DNA of 64,000 bases from Thalassobacillus devorans. GTDB lineage: Bacteria; Bacillota; Bacilli; Bacillales; Halobacillaceae. A program made the position numbers and the translations under genes. The notes under the pieces were generated by a model. That model did not search any database, had not been told where the DNA came from, and saw only the letters and a program-made list of their open reading frames with translations. Of this stretch, positions 51,492 to 60,562 are shown in pieces (the first letter of the stretch is position 1; each line of letters opens with the position of its first letter). The stretch lies in the NCBI RefSeq assembly GCF_011761345.1, contig NZ_JAASRY010000005.1:124001-188000 (forward strand), in the 5' to 3' direction.

Positions 51492-52596
51492 AGCCAAGCA
51501 TAATGTTCCCATACCGGAAAATTTATTGATCACCTCGACGATGGTTTTCTTTTTGATTCATTCGATGCAAGTGGGAGTAGGACTTCTGGGCTTTGAAAGA
51601 TATATTGCTATGGCAGCCGGCTATGATGCATGGATTTCCATTTTAATAGCCGGTCTTGTCATTCATCTGCTATTATGGATGATCTATCGAATTTTGGAAC
51701 TGAGCGGAGGGGACCTTGTTTCCATTCATGAATTTGTGTTTGGGAAGTATATCGGCAGTTTGATGAATATGGTATTCAGCCTTTACTTTCTATTATTGAG
51801 CTTGACTGTATTGCGTACATTCATTGAGGTTATCCAGGTTTGGGTATTCCCCCAGTTGAATGTTTGGTGGTATGCACTGGCATTTTTGGTAATGGTTTAT
51901 TATTTCGTGGAAGGCGGGCTGCGGGTGATCACTGGCATGTGTTTAATCAGTGTCCTCTTAGGGTTGCCATTATTACTGTTCAAATTTTTCCCCATACAGC
52001 TTGGACAAGTGGATAATCTTTATCCATTAATCGATCATTCGCTCATGGACCTGCTGGCCTCTGCCAAAACAACTACGCTCAGCTTTTTAGGGTTCGAGTT
52101 GTTATTGATGTTTTATCCATTCCTTAAAAATCAGCAGGAATCCAAAAAATGGGCACATTTTGGCGCTTTTTATACAACTATGATTTATTTAGCCAGTGCA
52201 CTGGTTGCTTTTGTTTATTATAGTGAGGAGCAGCTTCAATTTGTTACCTGGGGAACAATATCTATGTGGAAAATAGTAGATTTCCCTTTCCTGCAGAGGT
52301 TTGAATATGCAGGTATCGCATTATGGGCCTATGTTGTTTTGCCTAATATTTGCATTGGCTTATGGGCAGCGAGCAGGATACCAAAACGGATGTTTAAAAA
52401 AATAAAACAGAGATATGTTATCTGGCTATATAGTCTGATTCTCTTAGTTGCTTCTGCCCTACTCGAAACTCGCAGCATGATTGATCAACTGAATACAATA
52501 ACCAGTCAAATTGGCTTTTATGTCCTGTTATATATTCCCTTCTTATTTGTAATGATGCTGTTTATGAAAAAGGTGATGAAACGCGATGAAAATTAA
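51484..52596 (+). CDS. Spore germination protein, GerAB/GerKB family
   Basis: B subunit, an APC-superfamily membrane protein thought to bind the germinant. 370 residues from the ATG at 51484 (MNKAKHNVPIPENLLITSTM), with AGAGGG 6 nt upstream. Earlier in-frame ATGs at 51466 and 51478 overlap the Shine-Dalgarno. About ten hydrophobic helices. FHSMQVGVG-like IHSMQVGVGLLG motif in the first helix. Overlaps the A gene by 8 bp and the C gene by 11 bp. Confidence 0.92.
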   Translation: MNKAKHNVPIPENLLITSTMVFFLIHSMQVGVGLLGFERYIAMAAGYDAWISILIAGLVIHLLLWMIYRILELSGGDLVSIHEFVFGKYIGSLMNMVFSLYFLLLSLTVLRTFIEVIQVWVFPQLNVWWYALAFLVMVYYFVEGGLRVITGMCLISVLLGLPLLLFKFFPIQLGQVDNLYPLIDHSLMDLLASAKTTTLSFLGFELLLMFYPFLKNQQESKKWAHFGAFYTTMIYLASALVAFVYYSEEQLQFVTWGTISMWKIVDFPFLQRFEYAGIALWAYVVLPNICIGLWAASRIPKRMFKKIKQRYVIWLYSLILLVASALLETRSMIDQLNTITSQIGFYVLLYIPFLFVMMLFMKKVMKRDEN

Positions 52597-53668
52597 CATA
52601 GCCTTACCCTTACTTTTAATTGTTTCTATTCTTCTTACCGGATGCCTACCTCACGAAAGTGTAGAAGAAGTAGCCCTGGTCAACCTTGCCGGTGTTGATT
52701 ACGTGGATGAAGAATATAAGAAAGGTACGGTGGCCATCCACCACTATGGACGAACCAAGGAGGAAATCCCCAGTGAGCAGTATTTATCCTACACTGCCAA
52801 ATCACTCAAAGAGATAGCATCAGGTCTGGAAAGTAAATCACCGAGACCAATTCGTATGGGGAAGCTTTCCTTTTCATTGTACGGGGAAGAACTGGCACGA
52901 AATGATTTATCCGACAGCATTGACATGTTAGCCCGGGACCCTCATATCGGAAGGGACGTTTATTTAGGTATTGTTGCAGGTGACACCCAGGAGCTGATGG
53001 AGAAAAAATATAGTGAAAACGAAACTACGGCACGATATTTAATCGGACTTATGGAGCAAAATGAAAAAAACAACTTCCCAACCACTAATCTGCACAGGTT
53101 TCTCTTTGCCTATTATGGAAAAGGGATGGACGGGTTTCTTCCCTATTTAAAATCAGAGGGAGATGAAGTGAAAATTGCTGGGGTTGCCTTATTTAAAGAG
53201 GCCCTAATGGTTGATGTGATTCCTTTCACGGATGTATTTACATTCAAAATGCTTATCGAGAATTTTAATCAAGGAGTGCAGGCAATTGAGTTCAAGGACA
53301 AAAATGTCGTCATGGAAAACATTGGTTCGCGAGTGAAGTACAAATTGGAAGGAAATAACAACAAACCGAAATTCATCATCAATATAAATATCACTGGAAT
53401 CGTCAGTGAAATATCTGACGTTGGGTCTCTGGAGGCTAAAACACTTACACCAGAGTTTGAAAAAGAGTTCTCTAAATACTTTGAAAGAAATGGTAAGAAA
53501 ATGCTTGCAAAGTTCCAGGAAGGGAAAATTGATCCTTTAGGGCTCGGCAAAATATTGAAGAACCGCAGAGGCAACTTTGACAAAAAAGTGTGGGAACAAC
53601 AATATCCAACCGTTCCTATAGAATTGAATATAAAAGTGAACATTGTGGAATCAGGAATTTCCGCATAA
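52586..53668 (+). CDS. Spore germination lipoprotein, GerAC/GerKC family
   Basis: C subunit, a lipoprotein outside the inner spore membrane. 360 residues. Signal MKINIALPLLLIVSILLTGC puts the lipid on Cys20. The rest has the Ger(x)C two-domain pattern: an N-terminal ESVEEVALVNLAGVDYVDEE region and the C-terminal Spore_GerAC domain (EFEKEFSKYFERNGKKMLAKFQ...DPLGLGKILKNR). Confidence 0.92.
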   Translation: MKINIALPLLLIVSILLTGCLPHESVEEVALVNLAGVDYVDEEYKKGTVAIHHYGRTKEEIPSEQYLSYTAKSLKEIASGLESKSPRPIRMGKLSFSLYGEELARNDLSDSIDMLARDPHIGRDVYLGIVAGDTQELMEKKYSENETTARYLIGLMEQNEKNNFPTTNLHRFLFAYYGKGMDGFLPYLKSEGDEVKIAGVALFKEALMVDVIPFTDVFTFKMLIENFNQGVQAIEFKDKNVVMENIGSRVKYKLEGNNNKPKFIININITGIVSEISDVGSLEAKTLTPEFEKEFSKYFERNGKKMLAKFQEGKIDPLGLGKILKNRRGNFDKKVWEQQYPTVPIELNIKVNIVESGISA

Positions 53669-53686
53669 GAAAGATGGTAAATAATA

Positions 53687-54595
53687 ATGAAAATATTATG
53701 TATTGATGGCGGGGGCATTCGGGGGGTCATGCCGATTGCAGTCTTAAGAGCCATGGAAAAAGATATCGGGAGTTGTGCTGCTGAAAAGTTTGATTTAATT
53801 GCCGGGACGAGCACGGGTTCGATCATAGCAGCCTCTGTCATGATGCGTAAGGATATGCGCGAATTGCTGAGTTCCTATCAGAAATACGGTAAGAAAATTT
53901 TTATTCGTCAGGCTAAAGTCGGATTGTTCAAGAGTGTTTATAGTGACCGCTACCTGCGCCGTCTGTTGAAAGAAGCATTTGAAAATAAGAAGCTTGGTGA
54001 ATTGAGTGGTCCTTTGCTTATTCCTGCGGTGGATGTCACTCATGGCAAACCCTATATCCACCGCTCTCACGCTGTCGAGTCAGAGAATGATGATCTATCG
54101 ATCCCGCTATGGGATGCTGTTTTGTCTTCATGCTCCGCTCCAATTTATTTTCCACCGAACAATGTTGATAATGATTACTTGTCGATCGATGGCGGCCTAT
54201 GGGCGAACAACCCATCGCTTGTCTGTATAACCGAAGCAATCCATTATTTTGAAGAAAGCTTGCAGGACATACAAATCCTTTCCTTGGGTACGGGAAAGCA
54301 AAGCATTGATTTCACGATTGACCACGATAAGTTTTGGGGGATAAAAAAGTGGATGCCATTTCAGCTTCCGGCGATGAAAGTCACCCCGAAGCTGCTGGAT
54401 CTGGCCCTTAATTTATCCTCGGAATCCGTATCCTATCACTGCCAGCTGCTCTTACAGGACAATTACCTTCGTATTAATGAAGAGCTGGGAGAAGAAGTGC
54501 CATTTGATGAAGTAACGTATACTGAAGAGCTGATCCAACTTGGTGAACAGGTTTATGCAAAAAACAGGGAGAGGATATTAAAATTTATCAAGTAA
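53687..54595 (+). CDS. Patatin-like phospholipase
   Basis: 302-residue patatin-fold acyl hydrolase. Oxyanion GGGIRG (8-13), nucleophile Ser42 in GTSTG and Asp168 in SIDGGLWANNP give the complete Ser-Asp dyad. No signal peptide. It follows the GerAC gene by 18 bp on the same strand without an obvious promoter or terminator, so co-transcription with the ger operon is likely. A lipid-acting role in spores or germination is inference. Confidence 0.9.
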   Translation: MKILCIDGGGIRGVMPIAVLRAMEKDIGSCAAEKFDLIAGTSTGSIIAASVMMRKDMRELLSSYQKYGKKIFIRQAKVGLFKSVYSDRYLRRLLKEAFENKKLGELSGPLLIPAVDVTHGKPYIHRSHAVESENDDLSIPLWDAVLSSCSAPIYFPPNNVDNDYLSIDGGLWANNPSLVCITEAIHYFEESLQDIQILSLGTGKQSIDFTIDHDKFWGIKKWMPFQLPAMKVTPKLLDLALNLSSESVSYHCQLLLQDNYLRINEELGEEVPFDEVTYTEELIQLGEQVYAKNRERILKFIK

Positions 54596-54688
54596 TAAAA
54601 GTAGAGGTTAGACGATTATCTCTTAATAAAAAGGGGTATTTTCCCAATAGTTAAACCTTCTGAAAGCTTGATATATGCGATTTTTCAT

Positions 54689-54777
54689 ATGTAACCGTTA
54701 TCAAGACAAAATACGACAAAACATTTCAGAAAATTAGCATAAAAACAATTGTAATCAAGATAAGAACATTTTATGCT
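54689..54777 (+). promoter_or_regulatory. Possible glg operon promoter with cre/LacI-type operator
   Basis: TTGTAA (54749-54754), 17 bp, TATGCT (54772-54777) is a fair SigA promoter. ATGTAACCGTTATCAA (54689-54704) matches the cre consensus at 15 of 16 positions and lies near -90. TAGCATAAAA and TTTATGCTA form an inverted repeat around the promoter. Confidence 0.35.
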
Positions 54778-54832
54778 AGTAATACAAGTTCACTTGAAAG
54801 GCTTTGAAATCAACTAGAAGGGGAGTGGTAGA

Positions 54833-56740
54833 TTGTTAGATTTTACTGCTTTAGAGCATGACGTTTATTTATTCCACCAAGGAAACCTCCGATACAGCTA
54901 CGAACTTCTCGGGGCACACCAAGATACACAAAATGGTACTCCAGGCACCCGATTCATGGTCTGGGCGCCGAATGCACAGCAGGTCAGTGTCGTCGGCGAC
55001 TTCAATGAATGGGATGGCAGGGAACACCCGATGAAGGAATTGAACGAAAATGGGATCTGGCATACGTTCATCCCTCACCTTGAACAAGGGGAAATTTATA
55101 AATATGAAATCCTCACTCCCCACGGACATCTGCAGCTGAAAGCAGATCCTTACGCATTTTCCAGTGAGCTGCGGCCGAACACAGCCTCGGTCATCTATCC
55201 TCTCGATAATTACCAATGGAATGATGATCTATGGATGAAGCGCCGCGAAGAGATGAATTTCTATGAATCTCCTATTTCTATCTACGAATTGCATTTAGGG
55301 TCATGGAAAAATATCGAAACTGAAGTCTATTATAATTACCGCGATTATGCAGAGGAAGTCATACCCTATGTCAAAGAGCTGGGATATACCCATATCGAGC
55401 TGCTTCCGATAGCGGAGCATCCGTTTGACCGCTCCTGGGGTTACCAGACTACGGGGTATTATGCCGTGACCTCCCGCTATGGGACACCGGATGACTTCCG
55501 TTATTTTGTCGATCAATGCCACCAACATGGTATCGGTGTCATTCTCGACTGGGTACCGGGTCATTTCTGCAAAGATGCCCATGGTCTTCGCCGATTCGAC
55601 GGAGAGGCACTCTACGAATACGAAAATCCCTTGAAAGCGGAGAAGCCGCAATGGGGGACCTTAACGTTCGACTTCGCCCGTAATGAAGTGCAAAGCTTCC
55701 TCATTTCAAATGCAATTTACTGGCTGAAGGAGTTCCACCTGGATGGCCTCCGTGTCGATGCGGTAGCAAGTATGCTTTATCTTGATTTTGGCAAGGAAGA
55801 CGATGAATGGGAAACGAATGAGCATGGAGGCAGGGAAAACCTTGAAGCCATCGCATTCATTAAAAAAATGAATGAAGCGATTTTTGAGGAAGTGCCGAAT
55901 GTATTGATGATGGCGGAGGAATCCACGTCTTATCCGCTTGTCAGCGCGCCGACTTACATTGGTGGACTCGGTTTCAATTATAAATGGAATATGGGCTGGA
56001 TGAACGATATGCTCCGTTATATGGAAATGGATCCGGTGCACCGTAAATACAATCATAATCTCATTACGTTCTCGTTGTTCTATGCTTTTTCCGAGAATTT
56101 CGTCCTCCCGATTTCCCATGATGAAGTCGTTCATGGCAAGAAATCATTGTTGAATAAGATGCCGGGAGATTACTGGCAGAAATTTGCCAATTTACGGGCA
56201 TTTTTGGCTTTTATGTACGCCCATCCTGGTAAAAAGTTGTTATTCATGGGCTCGGAATTCGGTCAGTTCGACGAGTGGAAAGACTTGGAGGACCTCGATT
56301 GGGAGCTGTTGGATTATGATTCCCATGCATCGGTACTCGACTATGTAAAACAGCTGCATCAATTTTATATGGATATGCCTGCCTTGTGGGAACTGGATCA
56401 TCATGAAGATGGCTTCTCATGGATAGACCCACATAATTTCGAGCAGAGCATCATATCTTTTATACGTTGCAGCCGGACACCGAAAGACCAGCTGCTGGTT
56501 GTCTGTAATTTTACTCCGGTAGTTTATCACGACTATAAAGTCGGAGTACCGCAGCCCGGGTATTATGAGGAGATATTCAATAGCGACGCGGAACATTTTG
56601 GCGGTTCCGGCCAAAGAAACGGATTAAAGGCTGCATCTGTCCCAGAGCCATGGCAGGGGCAGAATCACCATATAAAAATGACGATACCGCCACTAGCGGT
56701 AACTTTTTGGAAACGAACCAATGGACCGAAGGGGGACTAA
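54833..56740 (+). CDS. glgB: 1,4-alpha-glucan branching enzyme
   Basis: Creates alpha-1,6 branches in glycogen. 635 residues, TTG start after AAGGGGAGTGG. N-terminal CBM48 (FMVWAPNAQQVSVVGDFNEWDG), GH13 barrel with the nucleophile in HLDGLRVDAVASMLYLDFG (about residue 310), acid in MMAEESTSYP and SHDEVVHGKKSLLNKM, then the C-terminal all-beta domain. First gene of glgBCDAP; glgC begins 3 bp after its stop. Confidence 0.97.
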   Translation: MLDFTALEHDVYLFHQGNLRYSYELLGAHQDTQNGTPGTRFMVWAPNAQQVSVVGDFNEWDGREHPMKELNENGIWHTFIPHLEQGEIYKYEILTPHGHLQLKADPYAFSSELRPNTASVIYPLDNYQWNDDLWMKRREEMNFYESPISIYELHLGSWKNIETEVYYNYRDYAEEVIPYVKELGYTHIELLPIAEHPFDRSWGYQTTGYYAVTSRYGTPDDFRYFVDQCHQHGIGVILDWVPGHFCKDAHGLRRFDGEALYEYENPLKAEKPQWGTLTFDFARNEVQSFLISNAIYWLKEFHLDGLRVDAVASMLYLDFGKEDDEWETNEHGGRENLEAIAFIKKMNEAIFEEVPNVLMMAEESTSYPLVSAPTYIGGLGFNYKWNMGWMNDMLRYMEMDPVHRKYNHNLITFSLFYAFSENFVLPISHDEVVHGKKSLLNKMPGDYWQKFANLRAFLAFMYAHPGKKLLFMGSEFGQFDEWKDLEDLDWELLDYDSHASVLDYVKQLHQFYMDMPALWELDHHEDGFSWIDPHNFEQSIISFIRCSRTPKDQLLVVCNFTPVVYHDYKVGVPQPGYYEEIFNSDAEHFGGSGQRNGLKAASVPEPWQGQNHHIKMTIPPLAVTFWKRTNGPKGD

Positions 56741-56743
56741 ATC

Positions 56744-57910
56744 ATGAAAAAAGAGTGCGTAGCTATGCTTTTAGCCGGAGGCCAGGGAACGAGACTTAAA
56801 TCACTCACCAAGCAGATTGCAAAGCCTGCTGTCTATTTTGGCGGGAAATACAGAATCATTGATTTTCCATTGAGTAACTGTACCAATTCGGGAATTGATA
56901 CGGTAGGAGTCCTCACCCAATATGAACCATTGATTTTGAATAACTATATTGGAATTGGAAGCGACTGGGATCTCGATCGTAAATACGGTGGAGTCTCTGT
57001 TCTGCCACCATATGTTCAATCCGAAGAAGGGGGAGGCTGGTATACAGGAACAGCTAATGCTATCTATCGAAATATCAAATTCCTAAATCAGTATGACCCC
57101 GACCATGTCCTTGTATTATCGGGAGACCATATTTATAAAATGGATTACAGCGATATGCTTGATTACCATAAGGCGAGCGGTGCGGATGCTACGATTTCAG
57201 TCATAGAAGTACCATGGGAGGAAGCGAGCCGGTTCGGCCTTATGAACACCAATGACTCGGGTGTAATCACGGAATTCGATGAGAAACCGGAATACCCGAA
57301 GAGTAATTTGGCTTCTATGGGTGTCTATATTTTCCGGTGGGACATCTTGAAGCGCTATTTGATCGATGATGCCAATAATGAAAATTCTTCAAATGACTTC
57401 GGAAAAGATATCATCCCCGCGATGCTCGGCGACTACAAAAAGATGATGGCCTACACATTTGATGGCTACTGGAAAGATGTCGGGACGGTTGCGAGCTTAT
57501 GGGAAGCCAACATGGATTTACTGAAAGAGAAACAGGAGCTTGAGTTGAATGATTACTCCTGGCGCATTTACTCAAAAAGTCCGAACCAGCCTCCGCAGTA
57601 TATCTCGCATGAAGCGACCGTTCATAATGCCCTGATTAATGAAGGCTGCCGGATTCACGGAACTATTGACCATTCTGTTATCTTCTATGGGGTCCATGTC
57701 CAGGAAGGTTCAATTATCCAGGATTCGGTTATCATGCCGGAAGCTAAAATCGGAAAAAATGTGACCATCAACCGTGCCATCATCGCAGCTGGGAGTGTCA
57801 TCGAGGATGGGGCCGTCATCGGCGACCCATCACCTAAAAGCGATATTACGTTAGTTGCAGATGAAGACAGTGTGTTAGCGCAAAGTTATTTGGAGCAAAT
57901 TATAAAATAG
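56744..57910 (+). CDS. glgC: Glucose-1-phosphate adenylyltransferase, catalytic subunit
   Basis: Makes ADP-glucose, the committed glycogen precursor. 388 residues. [20 protein letters not shown] (11-30) is the pyrophosphorylase loop. [21 protein letters not shown] and [18 protein letters not shown] are all kept, followed by a C-terminal left-handed beta-helix. Pairs with GlgD. Both genes are separated by 14 bp. Confidence 0.97.
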   Translation: MKKECVAMLLAGGQGTRLKSLTKQIAKPAVYFGGKYRIIDFPLSNCTNSGIDTVGVLTQYEPLILNNYIGIGSDWDLDRKYGGVSVLPPYVQSEEGGGWYTGTANAIYRNIKFLNQYDPDHVLVLSGDHIYKMDYSDMLDYHKASGADATISVIEVPWEEASRFGLMNTNDSGVITEFDEKPEYPKSNLASMGVYIFRWDILKRYLIDDANNENSSNDFGKDIIPAMLGDYKKMMAYTFDGYWKDVGTVASLWEANMDLLKEKQELELNDYSWRIYSKSPNQPPQYISHEATVHNALINEGCRIHGTIDHSVIFYGVHVQEGSIIQDSVIMPEAKIGKNVTINRAIIAAGSVIEDGAVIGDPSPKSDITLVADEDSVLAQSYLEQIIK

Positions 57911-57924
57911 GAGGATGGTAGTCG

Positions 57925-59031
57925 ATGGATCGTATAGCAGGAATCATAAATCTAGACCATGAACAAGATGTGTTGGATGAACTCACTTATTTTCGGTGCA
58001 GTGCCGCTGTTCCATTTGCCGGACGTTACCGAATGATTGACTTTACCATATCCAATATGAGCAATTCCCGAATCGAGTCGATTGCTGTTTTCGCCAGACG
58101 GAAATACCGTTCGCTGATGGATCATTTGGAGCAAGGGAAAGCCTGGGATCTGGATCGTAAGCGTGGCGGATTGTTCATTCTTCCTCCAGACTGGAATGAT
58201 CCGACGGATATATCAAAAGGGGACCTGCAGCATTTCCATAATAATATTGACTTTATCACCCGTACGCTTGCCGACTATGTCGTCGTCTCCGGGACACAGA
58301 ATATCTGCAACATAAACTTCCGTGAAGTACTGGAGGAACATAAAGCGTCCGGTGCTGATGTAACAGTTGTCTATAAAAAGGTGGAGGAGCTGTACCCGGA
58401 ACATAAGCGCGCCCATAAGCTGACTATTGATGAAAGTGGCCGGGTTACCGATATCCATAATGATCAACGGAGTAACAATGTCTATATGGATATGTATATC
58501 CTGGAGAAGAACTATTTATATGGGATGATTGAAGACTGCATCGCTCATGGCTGTTCTCACTTTTTCCTTGATGGCATCAAAGCCAGGCTGCCGCAAATCC
58601 ATATGCATGCTTATGAATATGAGGGAGCGCACGCTCTTATCAATTCGGTAGAAAGCTATTATCGGCATAGTGCGAGCCTGCTGAATGGGGCTAACCATGA
58701 TGATTTATTCAAAGAGGAAGCACCTATATTTACAAAGGTGAAAAATGAGCCTCCGACAAAGTATTCTCAGGATTCAAACGTTACGAATACTCTTGTCGCC
58801 AATGGCTGTGTCATTGACGGACAAGTGGAGGACAGCATTTTGTTCCGTGGAGTGAAAGTGGCAAAAGGGGCAGTAATCAAAAACTCGATCATTATGCAGC
58901 GTTGTGAAATCGACAGCAATGCAGTTTTAGAAAATGTCATCCTGGATAAGGACTGTCGTATTTCTAATAGCCGGACATTGATTGGAGTCCCTGAGAAGCC
59001 TTATGTCGTAGCAAAACGTGTGTCCATGTAG
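57925..59031 (+). CDS. glgD: Glucose-1-phosphate adenylyltransferase regulatory subunit GlgD
   Basis: 368-residue paralogue of GlgC. It lacks the GGxGTRL loop (MDRIAGIINLDHEQDVLDEL instead) but keeps YRMIDFTISNMSNSRI and the hexapeptide C-terminus, so it is expected to be non-catalytic and to raise GlgC activity, as in B. subtilis and Geobacillus (family knowledge). Shine-Dalgarno AGGAGG. A terminator-like hairpin follows the stop codon. Confidence 0.95.
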   Translation: MDRIAGIINLDHEQDVLDELTYFRCSAAVPFAGRYRMIDFTISNMSNSRIESIAVFARRKYRSLMDHLEQGKAWDLDRKRGGLFILPPDWNDPTDISKGDLQHFHNNIDFITRTLADYVVVSGTQNICNINFREVLEEHKASGADVTVVYKKVEELYPEHKRAHKLTIDESGRVTDIHNDQRSNNVYMDMYILEKNYLYGMIEDCIAHGCSHFFLDGIKARLPQIHMHAYEYEGAHALINSVESYYRHSASLLNGANHDDLFKEEAPIFTKVKNEPPTKYSQDSNVTNTLVANGCVIDGQVEDSILFRGVKVAKGAVIKNSIIMQRCEIDSNAVLENVILDKDCRISNSRTLIGVPEKPYVVAKRVSM

Positions 59032-59032
59032 G

Positions 59033-59058
59033 AGATTGCCTATCACGGCAATCTTTTT
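59033..59058 (+). terminator. Intrinsic terminator-like hairpin between glgD and glgA
   Basis: AGATTGCC (59033-59040), loop TATCAC, GGCAATCT (59047-59054), then TTTT. It starts right after the glgD stop codon and would lower expression of glgA, glgP and the GH13 gene. Confidence 0.6.
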
Positions 59059-59105
59059 ACAATTTCTACATGTGATGAAATGAACAGGTAAAAGGAGTGA
59101 ACAGA

Positions 59106-60536
59106 ATGGAAATATTGATGGTAGGATCCGAATGCACCCCATTCATCAAAACAGGCGGACTTGCAGATGTGCTGGGTTCACTTCCGCAGGCACTTAAGGA
59201 GCAGGGGGATGATGTTCGTATTGTCCTCCCGAAATATCAGGAAATAAGTGATGAATGGAAGTCGCAGATGAAGCCGCTATTGGAATTGAATGTGACACTT
59301 GGCTGGCGCAATCAATATGCCGGGGTGGAATACATCGAACAGAATGGTATAACCGTCTACTTTATTGATAATGAATATTATTTCAAGCGTTCGAATTTGT
59401 ATGGATATGGGGATGAAGCGGAACGGTTCGTATTTTTTAACCGTGCCGTAATGGAAATGATTAAAGCACTGGACTGGACACCTGATGTCATCCATTGCCA
59501 TGACTGGCAAAGCGGTCTGATCCCTGTCTTTCTCCACACGCATTACAAGGATGATCCAATCTTTGAAAGTATGAAAACAGTCTTTACGATTCATAACCTG
59601 AAATACCAGGGGATATTTTCAGAGGCGGTTTTATATGACTTAATGGAGCTGGACGAGCGCCTGTTGACGCCGGAAGGGCTCGAATTTTTCGGGGACATCA
59701 ACTTCATGAAAGGGGCATTGAATTTTGCTGACCGTATTACAACTGTCAGTGAAACTTATGCAAAAGAGATTCAAACGCCTTATTATGGGGAAAACCTAGA
59801 TGGAGTATTACGGAGCAAATCCGATCGAATGATTGGCATCGTTAATGGCATTAATATCAAAGATTATGATCCGATGAAAGATGAGGCGCTCGCTTTCCCT
59901 TACCGAAGTTCACTGACGAAAAAGTGTCATAATAAACTCTGGCTGCAAAAAGAACTTGGCCTGCCGGTGCGGAGTGATGTCCCGATGATCAGCATCGTTT
60001 CCAGGCTTGTTGAGCAAAAAGGTTTCGATTTGATTGCCCGGATTATCGATGAGCTGCTGGCTACGGAGGATATCCAGTTAGTCGTGCTTGGCACAGGAGA
60101 ATACGATTATGAACAAATGTTTCAATGGGCACAATCAAAGTATCCAACGAAGATGTCCGCGAATATCTTATTCAGTGAATCCTTCTCCCGCCAAGTATAC
60201 GCGGCGAGCGACATGTTCCTGATGCCGTCCCGATTTGAACCATGCGGCATCGGACAATTGATCGCCCTCCGTTATCTGGCTGTGCCAATTGTCAGGGAAA
60301 CAGGTGGTCTTGCTGATACGGTTCAGCCGTACAATGAACAAACAGGGGAAGGGAACGGCTTTACATTTACGAATTATAATGCCCATGACATGCTGTTCAC
60401 CATCCGTCGGGCACTTGAATTTTATCAGGATAAAGAGCTCTGGAAACCGCTCATAAAAAATATCACAAAAAGTCAATTCCCGTGGAAGTATTCTGCACGC
60501 CGGTATCGTGAGGTGTACGCGCAGGCAATGGAATAG
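59106..60536 (+). CDS. glgA: Glycogen synthase
   Basis: GT5 enzyme adding ADP-glucose units. 476 residues from the ATG at 59106 (MEILMVGSECTPFIKTGGLA), 8 nt after AAAGGAG. A GTG at 59097 lies inside that Shine-Dalgarno. KTGGLADV binds ADP-glucose, and VSRLVEQKGFDLI and MPSRFEPCGIGQLIALRY mark the C-terminal Rossmann domain. glgP begins 26 bp downstream. Confidence 0.97.
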   Translation: MEILMVGSECTPFIKTGGLADVLGSLPQALKEQGDDVRIVLPKYQEISDEWKSQMKPLLELNVTLGWRNQYAGVEYIEQNGITVYFIDNEYYFKRSNLYGYGDEAERFVFFNRAVMEMIKALDWTPDVIHCHDWQSGLIPVFLHTHYKDDPIFESMKTVFTIHNLKYQGIFSEAVLYDLMELDERLLTPEGLEFFGDINFMKGALNFADRITTVSETYAKEIQTPYYGENLDGVLRSKSDRMIGIVNGINIKDYDPMKDEALAFPYRSSLTKKCHNKLWLQKELGLPVRSDVPMISIVSRLVEQKGFDLIARIIDELLATEDIQLVVLGTGEYDYEQMFQWAQSKYPTKMSANILFSESFSRQVYAASDMFLMPSRFEPCGIGQLIALRYLAVPIVRETGGLADTVQPYNEQTGEGNGFTFTNYNAHDMLFTIRRALEFYQDKELWKPLIKNITKSQFPWKYSARRYREVYAQAME

Positions 60537-60562
60537 GGCTGTATGAATTGGAGGAAACCGTA

